Shown piece after piece: positions 1-6,822 of a DNA stretch of 10,405 nt; position 1 is the first letter of the stretch, and the number at the start of each line of letters is the position of its first letter. The notes under the pieces are model-generated. The model was not told the origin of the DNA and ran no database searches. It was given only the letters and a program-made list of their open reading frames with translations. Both the position numbers and the translations under genes were made by a program. This stretch comes from Pseudomonadota bacterium (GTDB taxonomy: Bacteria > Pseudomonadota > Gammaproteobacteria > Burkholderiales > Burkholderiaceae_B): contig JAEYZR010000396.1 in the NCBI GenBank assembly GCA_023427945.1, positions 1 through 10,405 on the forward strand, given 5' to 3'.

Positions 1-798
1 GAGCAGGGCCTGCTGGGCGGCTGGCGGGGGTACGACCATGGTTTCGTCGTCTGCGGCAATGAACAGGAAACCGGAACGCGCCAGGATCAGCTTGGACAGC
101 GCCTCGTTCATGGCCACTTTCAGCTGCTCGCGCTGCGAGTCGACTTGTGCAATCACATCGCGTACGTCGTCGGAAATGACGACCACCCAGTCCCAGGGGC
201 GGAAATGGCCGAAATAGGCATAACGCGTTTCGGTGTCGGAGGCATTGACCGGCCACCTGTAGATCGCCAGTCCGTGACCGGAACGGCTGCTCTCGTCATA
301 CATGGCCTGGGCCAGCGGACGACCCTTGAAGTCTTCCACCTTGGTGATGTCCTGGCCGATATCCCCGGCGCGGGCGCTGGCAATGACGCGTCCGTTGTTG
401 TCATAAGCGAAGGCAAAACGCTTTTCGCCCAGACGCAGGCCGGCAATCCAGTCGCGTGCCATGCCTTGCGCCGCGTCATCGGAGACGATGCCGCGAGCGG
501 CCAGTTGGGCGTAGCTGTCCAGTACGGCCACGAGGGTCGTGCCGGTTTCCATGAGTTGGCGTCGTCCGCTGCGCACGGTGGTGATCTTGTCCGACAGCAG
601 CGCTGCCCAGCGTGCCTGGATATCGCGCTCCACCAGGCTCATGACGTTGCTGACTGCGTGTTTTTCGCTGGCCGATACCGTGCGTGTCACATCGCTCTGG
701 CTGATCAGCATGACGAACACAGCCACTCCGCCCAGAATGATCAGGGAGAGAAAGAATATTTTGGCTCGCAGGGAGCGCAGGATCTGGGATAGTTTCAC
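1..798 (-). CDS. Membrane-anchored Cache-domain sensor protein, C-terminal part beyond window
   Basis: The reading frame is open from a GTG at 798 down to base 1 (266 codons, no stop), so the gene is cut by the window edge. Residues 14-33 are a strongly hydrophobic membrane helix after a basic N-terminus. Residues from about 55 to 217 read as a Cache_2-type ligand-binding domain: FAFAYDNNGRVIAS (128-141), a GDIGQDI turn (145-151), FKGRPL (157-162) and a closing YFGHFRPWDWVVVISDDV (195-212). A second Cache-like strand pattern, SGFLFIAADDE (242-252), starts before the edge, so the sensor may be double. The region after the helix should be periplasmic. The output domain (chemoreceptor, cyclase, kinase or SpoIIE phosphatase) is not visible. 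GTG 798 is chosen because it overlaps the upstream racemase stop (GTGA) and gives a normal signal-anchor N-terminus. No Shine-Dalgarno sequence is visible, so translation is probably coupled. Sure of the sensor part, not of the function. Confidence 0.85.
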   Translation of the reverse strand, partial: MKLSQILRSLRAKIFFLSLIILGGVAVFVMLISQSDVTRTVSASEKHAVSNVMSLVERDIQARWAALLSDKITTVRSGRRQLMETGTTLVAVLDSYAQLAARGIVSDDAAQGMARDWIAGLRLGEKRFAFAYDNNGRVIASARAGDIGQDITKVEDFKGRPLAQAMYDESSRSGHGLAIYRWPVNASDTETRYAYFGHFRPWDWVVVISDDVRDVIAQVDSQREQLKVAMNEALSKLILARSGFLFIAADDETMVVPPPAAQQALL

Positions 799-1934
799 GC
801 TGAGTCGACAGTGATCAGAGACACTCTTCGCGTCAGCCCGGTGAACAGGTCCGCTGCGATGGTGCCGATAGCAGATGCTACTGCTTCCGCGGGTAGTTCG
901 GGAGTGCCCCACAACGTGACCGTCTGGCCGATCGCCGTGTCGGGCAGTCCGGACAGATCGACGGTCATGAGGTCCATCGTCACCGTGCCCAGTGTGCGGC
1001 TCTTGTGCGGGCCTACCAGCACCGGTGTGCCAGCGGGCGCGTGGCGCGGATAGCCGTCGCCATAGCCGCAACTGACGATACCCACGCGCATGGCGGCAGG
1101 GGCGGTGAAGCTGCCGTTGTAGCCCATGCGCTCACCTTTGGCCAGGTCGCGTATCCCGATGATGCGAGAGTGCAGGGACATGACAGGTTTCAAGCCCAGA
1201 TCTTGACCGGTGCAGTGAGGCAGGGGGCTGGCACCGAAGATGGCCAGGCCAGGGCGGACCCAGTCGTCGTCGCCTGCGTGCGCGCCATGACGCAGAATCG
1301 TCGCTGAGTTGCTGGTCGATCGCGGTCCGGGCATCCCCATGATCGCGGCGGCAAAACGCGCATGCGACGCTTCGATCCCGTTTTCATGCTCGGCGCTGGC
1401 ATGGTGATGCAGGTGGCCGACGCCGGCAATGCGGCCAGCCGCCGCCAGGCGGGCACACCGCTGGTAGGCATTGCCGTAGGCCAGCTCGTCGAACCCGGTC
1501 ATGCCAATGTCCCCCCGATACCGTAACCACAGGAAAACATGCGGCAAGGCGATGGGGCTTGCTGCAATCCAGTCGAGTTGATCGGCGTGTGAGATCACCA
1601 GATGCAGGTTCGGCAAGTCGAGCATGCCGATTTCGCTTTCGTCGATCAACCCGCCCAGTACGACGATGGTCTTGCGCCACCCGGCCATGTGGCAGTCGTA
1701 GGCATCGGTGAGTTGCATGACCGCCAGGCCGCTGGCTTCGCTCAGGCCAGGCAGGACATTTCTCATGCCGTGGCCGTAGGCGTCGGATTTCACCGTGGCG
1801 CAGAAGTGAAGGCGTTTCACCGAGCCAGCCAGCGAATTGCGCAAGATGCGAATGTTCGCGGCGACCGACGCGGGATGGATATTGGCATGCACACGACTGA
1901 TTGCGTGGGTCGATACCGGCATGGCGGCAGTCAC
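795..1934 (-). CDS. alr: Alanine racemase family protein, divergent at the substrate-site motif
   Basis: A 379-residue fold-type III PLP enzyme; the family interconverts L- and D-alanine in the cytoplasm for peptidoglycan. The PLP-lysine motif VKSDAYGHG (48-56, K49, Y53) is present, though the usual form is VKANAYGHG. Also present are DWVRPGLAIFGASPL (224-238), the catalytic-tyrosine segment MGYNGSF (270-276, Y272), CGYGDGYPR (289-297) and VTMDLMTVDL (318-327). The usual LKxDTGMxRxG stretch, which carries the carbamylated lysine and a substrate-side arginine, is instead LRYRGDIGMTGF (137-148). Histidines cluster at 174-178 where HFAxADE is usual, and the near-terminal YEL is AADL. It may therefore be a paralog with altered activity or substrate rather than the housekeeping racemase. 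GTG 1934 is chosen because GGTGA (1943-1939) precedes it by 4 bases; ATG 1922 is the alternative. It is first in a two-gene unit with the Cache sensor. Confidence 0.85.
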   Translation of the reverse strand: MTAAMPVSTHAISRVHANIHPASVAANIRILRNSLAGSVKRLHFCATVKSDAYGHGMRNVLPGLSEASGLAVMQLTDAYDCHMAGWRKTIVVLGGLIDESEIGMLDLPNLHLVISHADQLDWIAASPIALPHVFLWLRYRGDIGMTGFDELAYGNAYQRCARLAAAGRIAGVGHLHHHASAEHENGIEASHARFAAAIMGMPGPRSTSNSATILRHGAHAGDDDWVRPGLAIFGASPLPHCTGQDLGLKPVMSLHSRIIGIRDLAKGERMGYNGSFTAPAAMRVGIVSCGYGDGYPRHAPAGTPVLVGPHKSRTLGTVTMDLMTVDLSGLPDTAIGQTVTLWGTPELPAEAVASAIGTIAADLFTGLTRRVSLITVDSA

Positions 1935-2005
1935 ATTTTCACCGGGCTAAAGAAACAATGGCATGGAGTCTCGGGATTCTGCCCTATGACTACTGCACAC
2001 GACAA

Positions 2006-2035
2006 AATGTATGCATCCGTAGCATTTTAAGTCGA
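2006..2035 (-). promoter_or_regulatory. Possible sigma-70-type promoter for the racemase/sensor unit
   Basis: On the minus strand TCGACT (2035-2030) and TACATT (2011-2006) sit 18 bases apart, each matching 4 of 6 consensus positions, about 70 bases upstream of the GTG start. The stretch is AT-richer than its surroundings. The match is weak and judged by eye only. Confidence 0.2.
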
Positions 2036-2114
2036 TTTTGCGATTATCTGATCTGATTCGATGCCGTCACAACAGTGCCATGAACCTCTCTGTGGTACGG
2101 ATGCACGAATTTGG

Positions 2115-2125
2115 GGCATGATGCC
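2115..2125. repeat. Short perfect inverted repeat GGCAT-G-ATGCC
   Basis: Five-base arms around a single central base, midway between the racemase and STAS genes. It could be a regulator half-site pair, but an 11-base palindrome also arises by chance. Confidence 0.3.
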
Positions 2126-2295
2126 GTTTCATTTATGGGGACGCATAGGTTTGGCGGAAATCTCCGGACACGTCCTGGCTCGTTATTCGGCGTATGATTT
2201 TGACTCGGTCTTTCAGGCCTACATCGCAGATTCATCACGGTTTCAAGGGCTTGCGCTCGATATCCATTTTGCTGTGATCAACAACAGGATGGTTT

Positions 2296-2631
2296 ATGCC
2301 TCTGGTCATCGAAAAAATTGCCGCAACAGTTGTGGCATCTTTGAAATGCGCTCTCGACACGGGTCACGCCCAGCAAGTAGAGGCAAGCTTGCTGGCGCAA
2401 ATCGATCGCGGTGAGCGGCGTATCGTGCTGGATATGTCCAACGTGCCGTACATCTCGCAGTCGGGCATCCGCATCGTGCTTTTCCTGGATCGGCTGCTCA
2501 AGCAGCAGGACGGTCGCCTGGTGGTGTGCGGGCTGGCCCCGCAGGTGAAAGCGGCGTTTGAGCAAGGTGGTTTTCTCGCACTGTTGACGGTTGCAACCAG
2601 GCGGGCCGAGGCGCTGAGCGTCTTGGCGTAG
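2296..2631 (+). CDS. Stand-alone STAS-domain protein (anti-sigma-factor-antagonist-like)
   Basis: A 111-residue protein that is a single STAS domain: beta strand and helix (about 3-36), the core RRIVLDMSNVPYISQSGIRIVLFL (41-64), then helix and strand GRLVVCGLAPQVKAAFEQGGF (73-93). Such cytoplasmic proteins usually act as partner-switching antagonists, phosphorylated by an anti-sigma/HPK-like kinase and dephosphorylated by a SpoIIE/RsbU-type phosphatase. Aligned with RsbV or SpoIIAA (DSSG/DSTG), the usual phosphoserine position is Q55, with S54 and S56 on either side. The start is firm: an in-frame TGA lies at 2275-2277, no other start codon follows it, and AGGA (2286-2289) is 6 bases before ATG 2296. 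It ends 9 bases from the convergent transporter gene. The neighbouring Cache protein may be its phosphatase or receptor partner, but no kinase or phosphatase domain is visible in the window. Confidence 0.88.
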   Translation: MPLVIEKIAATVVASLKCALDTGHAQQVEASLLAQIDRGERRIVLDMSNVPYISQSGIRIVLFLDRLLKQQDGRLVVCGLAPQVKAAFEQGGFLALLTVATRRAEALSVLA

Positions 2632-2640
2632 AGGGCTTGC

Positions 2641-5127
2641 TCATCGCGTCGGCGCAGTTTGCGGGCGCCGGGCACCCGGTGCGAACGCCCAGAATGCCAG
2701 CGTGGCGCTCAGGTAAATGACGCCTGTGACTGCCAGGCCGGCCCCCATACCCATCAGGCCGAACATGGTGCCCACCACCAGGGGCCCGGCCATCTGTCCG
2801 AGTTTGTCCGCCGCACGCATGACGCTGGTGGCGGCTGCAGCGCCATAGTTCTGCACGTGTGGCAGGCCGAGCATGTAGGGCGATTGTGACGCGCCGCTCA
2901 GGCAACTGGCCAGCGCCAGCAGAAACACCGCCATCGCGGCGGCCGTCACCCCGCCGTTTCCATAAAGTGCGAGCAGACCAGCGCTGCCGATGATGCCTGC
3001 GGCGACGATCCATTTCTTCTTGTGTGGCGAACGATCGGCAAACCGGCCCATCAGGGGGCCCACATAGATGACGCACAGGCCATAGATCATCAGAATGCGC
3101 CCGACACTGGAGGCGGCGGCGCCCTGAGCCTCCAGGTACAGGGGCAGGGCAAACGAGATCAGGCCTACCTGTGCAATCGAGAACGGCACGATGCTGCCGA
3201 TCAGAAGCAGGCCGAAATCGCGGGTGGACAGCAGGGCGAGCGTGTCCTTCAGCGCCCGGGGCTGCATGGTCGGTCTGGCGCGCGGGGCGGGCGCGTGCAT
3301 GTAAGGCCGCATCAGCACCAGCACGCCGATCAGCGGCAACGCCAGCATCAGGGCGCCGACAAAAAAGACCGAGTGATAACCCGTCTGTTCGGCCAGCATG
3401 GCACCGACCGCCGCCCCAGACAGGTGGCCGGCGAACAGACCGGCGATCACCCCCGTCATGTTGCGCCCGCGCGCTTCAGGCACGCTATAGGTGACCACAA
3501 AACCCTGCAGACCCATCCACGTCAGGCCATAGCCCAGTCCGACCAGACCACGCGAGGCCGCGAAACCGCTCAGGGTGTCGGCCCAGGCACAACTGATCAT
3601 GCCCAGGGCGGCGATGAACAGTCCCGCCAGCACCGGGGTCTGCCAGCCCTTGCGGTCGGTCAGCCTGCCGGCCAGCAAGGCAGTCACCAGGCCGCAGAAC
3701 ATTTCGACGGAAATCGGCAGGGCCATCAGCAGGTTGGGCGGCAACGCCGGCAGGTCGGCGGGTAGCGCACGGGCATAGACCGGCAGAAAGCCCAGGGGGA
3801 GCGCCCAGGCGAACAGGAAGGTGAACATCACCGGGCGTGCCAGGCGCCCGACCAGGGCGACATCGCCGCCGCTTTGGCTGACCAGGGGGCCGGGCGGTGA
3901 CACCGGCGTGCCGGTGTGGCCACGTCCCAGCAGGAGGGAGAGCAGCAGCAACATTTCCATCGCGGCCACCAGGGCGACGGCACTGACGGTGAGCGCGTCG
4001 ATGATGCGGTTGCGTACCCCTTCATTGATCAGACCCTGGTTCAGGGACACCGCCAGGTAGCCTGTCACCGGCCCGTCTCCATTAGCGGCCAGGGGCAGCC
4101 TGAAGTCGGCGGTATCGTCGGGCTGCAACGGGGGCATGTCCGGCAGGCGGGTGCGGCTCAGGGTCTGGTCCCGATGATCGATCAGGGCAATCTCGCCCAT
4201 TGCGGGAAAGATCGCCTGCAGGCGCGAAAACGGGGATTCAGTGCCGCGCAGCTGACCGATCTCCAGACCGAAGCCCAGAACGCGGTTGATGTCGCGCTGC
4301 AGGCTCTCGGCCAGGGTGGCGGCGTTCTCGCGGGCAACCTGGGTCCAGACCGTGCGAAAGGTCGAAATCGTGTAGGCGGCATAGATACTTTGTGCCAGCA
4401 GAATGGCTACCAGCGGCAGGACGAACCGTGCACGGCTGCCCTGTGTCAGGTTCTGGGCGGACACGCCGTACTTCAGGGCCGCCGCGAGCATCAGGCCGAT
4501 GGCGGTCGTGATGAGCGCCAGCATGGTCAGGTTCCTGCTGATAAGACTCATCCAGGCCTGGCCGTAGCGGTCGACGCTGACCAGCACGGCCCCAGCCAGC
4601 TCTCCGTCTGACGCGGTCAAGGGGACGGCCACGGTCAGGCTGTCGCCGCGCGCCATCATGACCGCGCCCGAGGCCATGCGGGTGGGGGCCTGAGTCAGGT
4701 CGGCTCCTGTCGCCACAAGGGTCGAGCGATCCCGCAGCAAGGTGTCGAACAGCGGTTGCGTGTCGTCAAATGCATGCGCCAGGGCGATATCGCGTTGTGC
4801 GAGTACGGTGCCATCGGGCAGTACCACCCGGATATCGGGTGGCGCGGTCTGCGTGGCCGACTTGTCGATGACGTCCTGCAATCCAAAGTATTGCGCCAAG
4901 GGCTTGCCCAGGCGCATGCCGTTCTGGATTTCCGCGCTGACGCTGCGCGCGGTGACTTCCAGGCGATCGGCGGTCGTCTGTGCCATCAGGCGGTTCAGCG
5001 CCGCCAGACTCAGCGCGCCGATGAGGGCTTGAGCCAGCACGAGAACGATGAGGCATGACAGGGTCAGCGCCAGTACGGGGTGGCGACGGGTGCGGGACCT
5101 GATCGGGTGTGCCGGTTGCGCTGCCAT
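2641..5127 (-). CDS. MFS transporter fused to an N-terminal double periplasmic sensor region
   Basis: An 828-residue inner-membrane protein, about twice the usual MFS length. Residues 18-43 are a membrane helix, followed by a predicted periplasmic region (about 44-197) and helix 2 (198-220). Helix 3 (235-256) leads to a second extracytoplasmic region (about 257-374) with Cache-like features, such as RVLGFGLEIGQLRG (282-295) and GEIALIDHRDQTL (311-323). Helix 4 (376-400) and a Pro/Gly-rich linker (401-425) follow. From about 432 to 816 there is a full 12-helix MFS unit: motif A GRLTDRKGW (487-495), motif-B-like RGLVGLGYG (526-534), a basic central loop (607-636) and the second-half GRFADRS (694-700). 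Substrate unknown. The layout suggests transport gated by, or a transporter acting as, an extracellular sensor. ATG 5127 has no clear Shine-Dalgarno sequence; a TATCAT -10-like hexamer lies at 5172-5167 with no good -35. It converges on the STAS gene and lies downstream of the ligase gene after a 113-base gap. Confidence 0.9.
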   Translation of the reverse strand: MAAQPAHPIRSRTRRHPVLALTLSCLIVLVLAQALIGALSLAALNRLMAQTTADRLEVTARSVSAEIQNGMRLGKPLAQYFGLQDVIDKSATQTAPPDIRVVLPDGTVLAQRDIALAHAFDDTQPLFDTLLRDRSTLVATGADLTQAPTRMASGAVMMARGDSLTVAVPLTASDGELAGAVLVSVDRYGQAWMSLISRNLTMLALITTAIGLMLAAALKYGVSAQNLTQGSRARFVLPLVAILLAQSIYAAYTISTFRTVWTQVARENAATLAESLQRDINRVLGFGLEIGQLRGTESPFSRLQAIFPAMGEIALIDHRDQTLSRTRLPDMPPLQPDDTADFRLPLAANGDGPVTGYLAVSLNQGLINEGVRNRIIDALTVSAVALVAAMEMLLLLSLLLGRGHTGTPVSPPGPLVSQSGGDVALVGRLARPVMFTFLFAWALPLGFLPVYARALPADLPALPPNLLMALPISVEMFCGLVTALLAGRLTDRKGWQTPVLAGLFIAALGMISCAWADTLSGFAASRGLVGLGYGLTWMGLQGFVVTYSVPEARGRNMTGVIAGLFAGHLSGAAVGAMLAEQTGYHSVFFVGALMLALPLIGVLVLMRPYMHAPAPRARPTMQPRALKDTLALLSTRDFGLLLIGSIVPFSIAQVGLISFALPLYLEAQGAAASSVGRILMIYGLCVIYVGPLMGRFADRSPHKKKWIVAAGIIGSAGLLALYGNGGVTAAAMAVFLLALASCLSGASQSPYMLGLPHVQNYGAAAATSVMRAADKLGQMAGPLVVGTMFGLMGMGAGLAVTGVIYLSATLAFWAFAPGARRPQTAPTR

Positions 5128-5240
5128 TGCGAGTATCGCTATTGTCCGAGTGCCTGACAGAGGTGCATGATAGTGACGAATCGCACGGGATGCATGGATT
5201 CAGCGGGCACAGCGGTGGTGTGACAGGTTCATCCTGGGTG

Positions 5241-6761
5241 TCAGAGGGCCAGCGCGCGGCGTTGGCGGACTACGTGTGCCAGCCTTTGTCCGGGCGACCC
5301 ATGCGGTTGCCGCCACAGATCGAGCAGTCGAGTGGCGCCTGTCCGGCGCGTCTCCAGCACGTAGTCGGGGTAGGCCAGCCATTTTGTGTCTTCGGCTGCG
5401 AGGCCTGCTCGGGCAACCGCCACGACATCTCGAGCCAGCGCGTGCACCTGATCGTGCGAGACCGCGTGGGTGATGGCCTGGGCGCGCAGTTCCGACAGGT
5501 TCGCCCAGCCCCAGTCGCGCACCAGATCGAGTGCACTGCCCAGGTTGCGCATCAGACCCAGTTGAATCGCCGAGGGCGCCACGGCGACCGACGAGCAGAT
5601 TGCGGGGCCGGCCTCATCCATCAGGTGGGGATCGGCGAAGTTGGCGCCCGGTGCCCGTCCTTCGATGTAGCCGTCCACGCCGTGTTGCGCGAACAGCGCC
5701 TCCAGGCCGCCATCCTGGTCCCATGCGCTCAGCAGGGTCGCAAGATCCGGCGTGGTGCTCAGGCGGTAGCGCCAGCGCGCATCCAGGAATTGGGCGAACT
5801 GCGCTTCCACGAAATGCCCGGCATGGGCGGTAAGCGTGGTGCGTGCGCCGGTTTCGCTGCACGCCGGCCAACGACCCGCATGCAGGAATGTCGCCAGCGA
5901 AGGGTCGCCTTCCAGGAACAGACGCGCACCTGACTTATAGCCTTTGTCCTGGTGACTCGGCAGCGATCGCGTGGCGGTCGCGGGGCTGAACATCCAGCGA
6001 AAATAATCTCGCAAATCGGCAAACGGTGCCGACGGCAATTGCTGCAGCATGAAGTCGCCCGCGAACCGCGTTCCCCGGAACATGCGTGTCCACAGGGTCA
6101 TGCGATTTTCCTGGTGGCCGGTGAATACGCCGCCTTCCAGGGGACTGTTGGCAAACAGTGCGATGTTGGCCGGCGCCAGTGCGATCACGGCATTGACTGC
6201 ATCGATGGCGTGGTCGACGCCTATGGCGGTACACGGGCTGTTCTGTGCCTTGGCGTCGATGCCCAGATGGTGGTGCCAGCCGCGATGCCCGACCAGCTCG
6301 GCATAGATCGGGCGCGGCGCACGCGTGCGTCGATACCAGTCGTCATCGAGGGGACAGTCGGGATGTTCAGCAGCATTGATGATGGTCGCGCCTTCCTGCT
6401 CCAGCGCAGTCTGGGCGTCGGTCAGTTCCTGGACGATTTCGGCATGAATGCCGGACAGGCCGGCATTCGTGCCGTCGATGGGGGCAAAGGCCGTTTCCAG
6501 CAGATTGAAACCATTGTCCAGCCCGCTCTCACCATGCGCCCCGACAAGACCGACGACCTGGCCGGACAGCACCGCAGGCTCGCCCGGTTCCCCACGCGCG
6601 TGGCGCAGTTTCGCCAGATTCTCGAAATAGGGGCCGACCAGATGACTGGCGCCCGTCTCCAGATTGGCGACGACCATCTCCATTTCCAGTCCCAGACGCG
6701 ATCCTGCCGGGATGATCGGTTCAATGCGGGATGTGCTCGGCGGAATCGGGGGCGTTTTCAT
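5241..6761 (-). CDS. GCS2-superfamily glutamate-cysteine-ligase-like carboxylate-amine ligase
   Basis: A 506-residue cytoplasmic enzyme of the ATP-dependent gamma-glutamylcysteine synthetase (GCS2) type. The family joins glutamate, through its gamma-carboxyl, to cysteine or another amine in glutathione-like synthesis. Visible hallmarks are the metal/ATP-site strand GLEMEMVVAN (24-33, E26 and E28), GWHHHLGID (161-169, matching the family's G-x-H-V-H-V-G region) and ALFANSPLEGGVFTGHQENR (201-220), which corresponds to the GCS2 ANSP-x-x-x-G-x-x-TG-x-x-S-x-R block. No signal peptide. The length fits a single-domain enzyme. It could be the organism's glutathione-pathway ligase or a paralog with another amine acceptor; the sequence alone does not decide this. 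The start at ATG 6761 lacks a strong Shine-Dalgarno sequence, but the frame begins only about 24 residues before the conserved GLEMEM strand. It is divergent from the VOC gene across 61 bases. Confidence 0.8.
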   Translation of the reverse strand: MKTPPIPPSTSRIEPIIPAGSRLGLEMEMVVANLETGASHLVGPYFENLAKLRHARGEPGEPAVLSGQVVGLVGAHGESGLDNGFNLLETAFAPIDGTNAGLSGIHAEIVQELTDAQTALEQEGATIINAAEHPDCPLDDDWYRRTRAPRPIYAELVGHRGWHHHLGIDAKAQNSPCTAIGVDHAIDAVNAVIALAPANIALFANSPLEGGVFTGHQENRMTLWTRMFRGTRFAGDFMLQQLPSAPFADLRDYFRWMFSPATATRSLPSHQDKGYKSGARLFLEGDPSLATFLHAGRWPACSETGARTTLTAHAGHFVEAQFAQFLDARWRYRLSTTPDLATLLSAWDQDGGLEALFAQHGVDGYIEGRAPGANFADPHLMDEAGPAICSSVAVAPSAIQLGLMRNLGSALDLVRDWGWANLSELRAQAITHAVSHDQVHALARDVVAVARAGLAAEDTKWLAYPDYVLETRRTGATRLLDLWRQPHGSPGQRLAHVVRQRRALAL

Positions 6762-6781
6762 GGCGCTGAATTCTAGCAGCG

Positions 6782-6792
6782 CTCATAATGAG
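6782..6792. promoter_or_regulatory. Small palindrome CTCAT-A-ATGAG between divergent genes
   Basis: A perfect 5+1+5 inverted repeat in the 61-base gap between the ligase and VOC start codons. It contains the -10-like hexamer CATAAT (6784-6789, 5 of 6 matches) for rightward transcription, though no good -35 is seen upstream. A repressor site over the shared promoter is possible, but the arms are short. Confidence 0.3.
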
Positions 6793-6822
6793 TCCGTTCG
6801 AGTTTATTGAGGTGAAAGTGTA

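Larger units (their letters stand above)
1935..2295. other. 361-base divergent intergenic region without a supported gene
   Basis: This is the longest gene-free stretch. It separates the minus-strand racemase from the plus-strand STAS gene and should hold both promoters. It is locally AT-richer (about 2001-2060) than the flanking genes. Short frames exist on both strands (2061-2414 plus, 2044-2238 minus), but their translations show no recognisable domain and the plus one runs out of frame into the STAS gene. The only structure I can point to is a perfect GGCAT-G-ATGCC inverted repeat at 2115-2125. A TTGACT hexamer lies at 2200-2205, but no good -10 follows at normal spacing. Confidence 0.6.

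Noticed and set aside
145..792. Plus-strand frame of 215 codons
   Set aside because: It lies wholly antisense to the Cache sensor gene, whose minus-strand frame shows a membrane helix and clear Cache motifs; this frame has no recognisable domain.
1488..1530. Frameshift as explanation for the odd racemase motif
   Set aside because: Reading the neighbouring frame gives a stop (TGA) and no DTGM-like motif, and both flanks stay in one frame, so a real sequence difference is more likely.
2200..2205. TTGACT as -35 of a STAS promoter
   Set aside because: No acceptable -10 hexamer follows at 16-18 bases.
2061..2414. Possible small gene (117 codons) in front of the STAS gene
   Set aside because: It overlaps the STAS gene in a different frame and has no recognisable motif or ribosome site, and its downstream part is clearly the shadow of STAS codons.
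3022..3765. Plus-strand frame of 247 codons
   Set aside because: It is antisense to the MFS half of the 2641-5127 gene. The product is Gln/Arg/His-rich with no domain, typical of the mirror frame of GC-rich membrane-protein codons.
5952..6776. Plus-strand frame of 274 codons, and the similar one at 5109-5933
   Set aside because: Both mirror the GCS2-type ligase on the minus strand, which has the family motifs; the mirror products show none.
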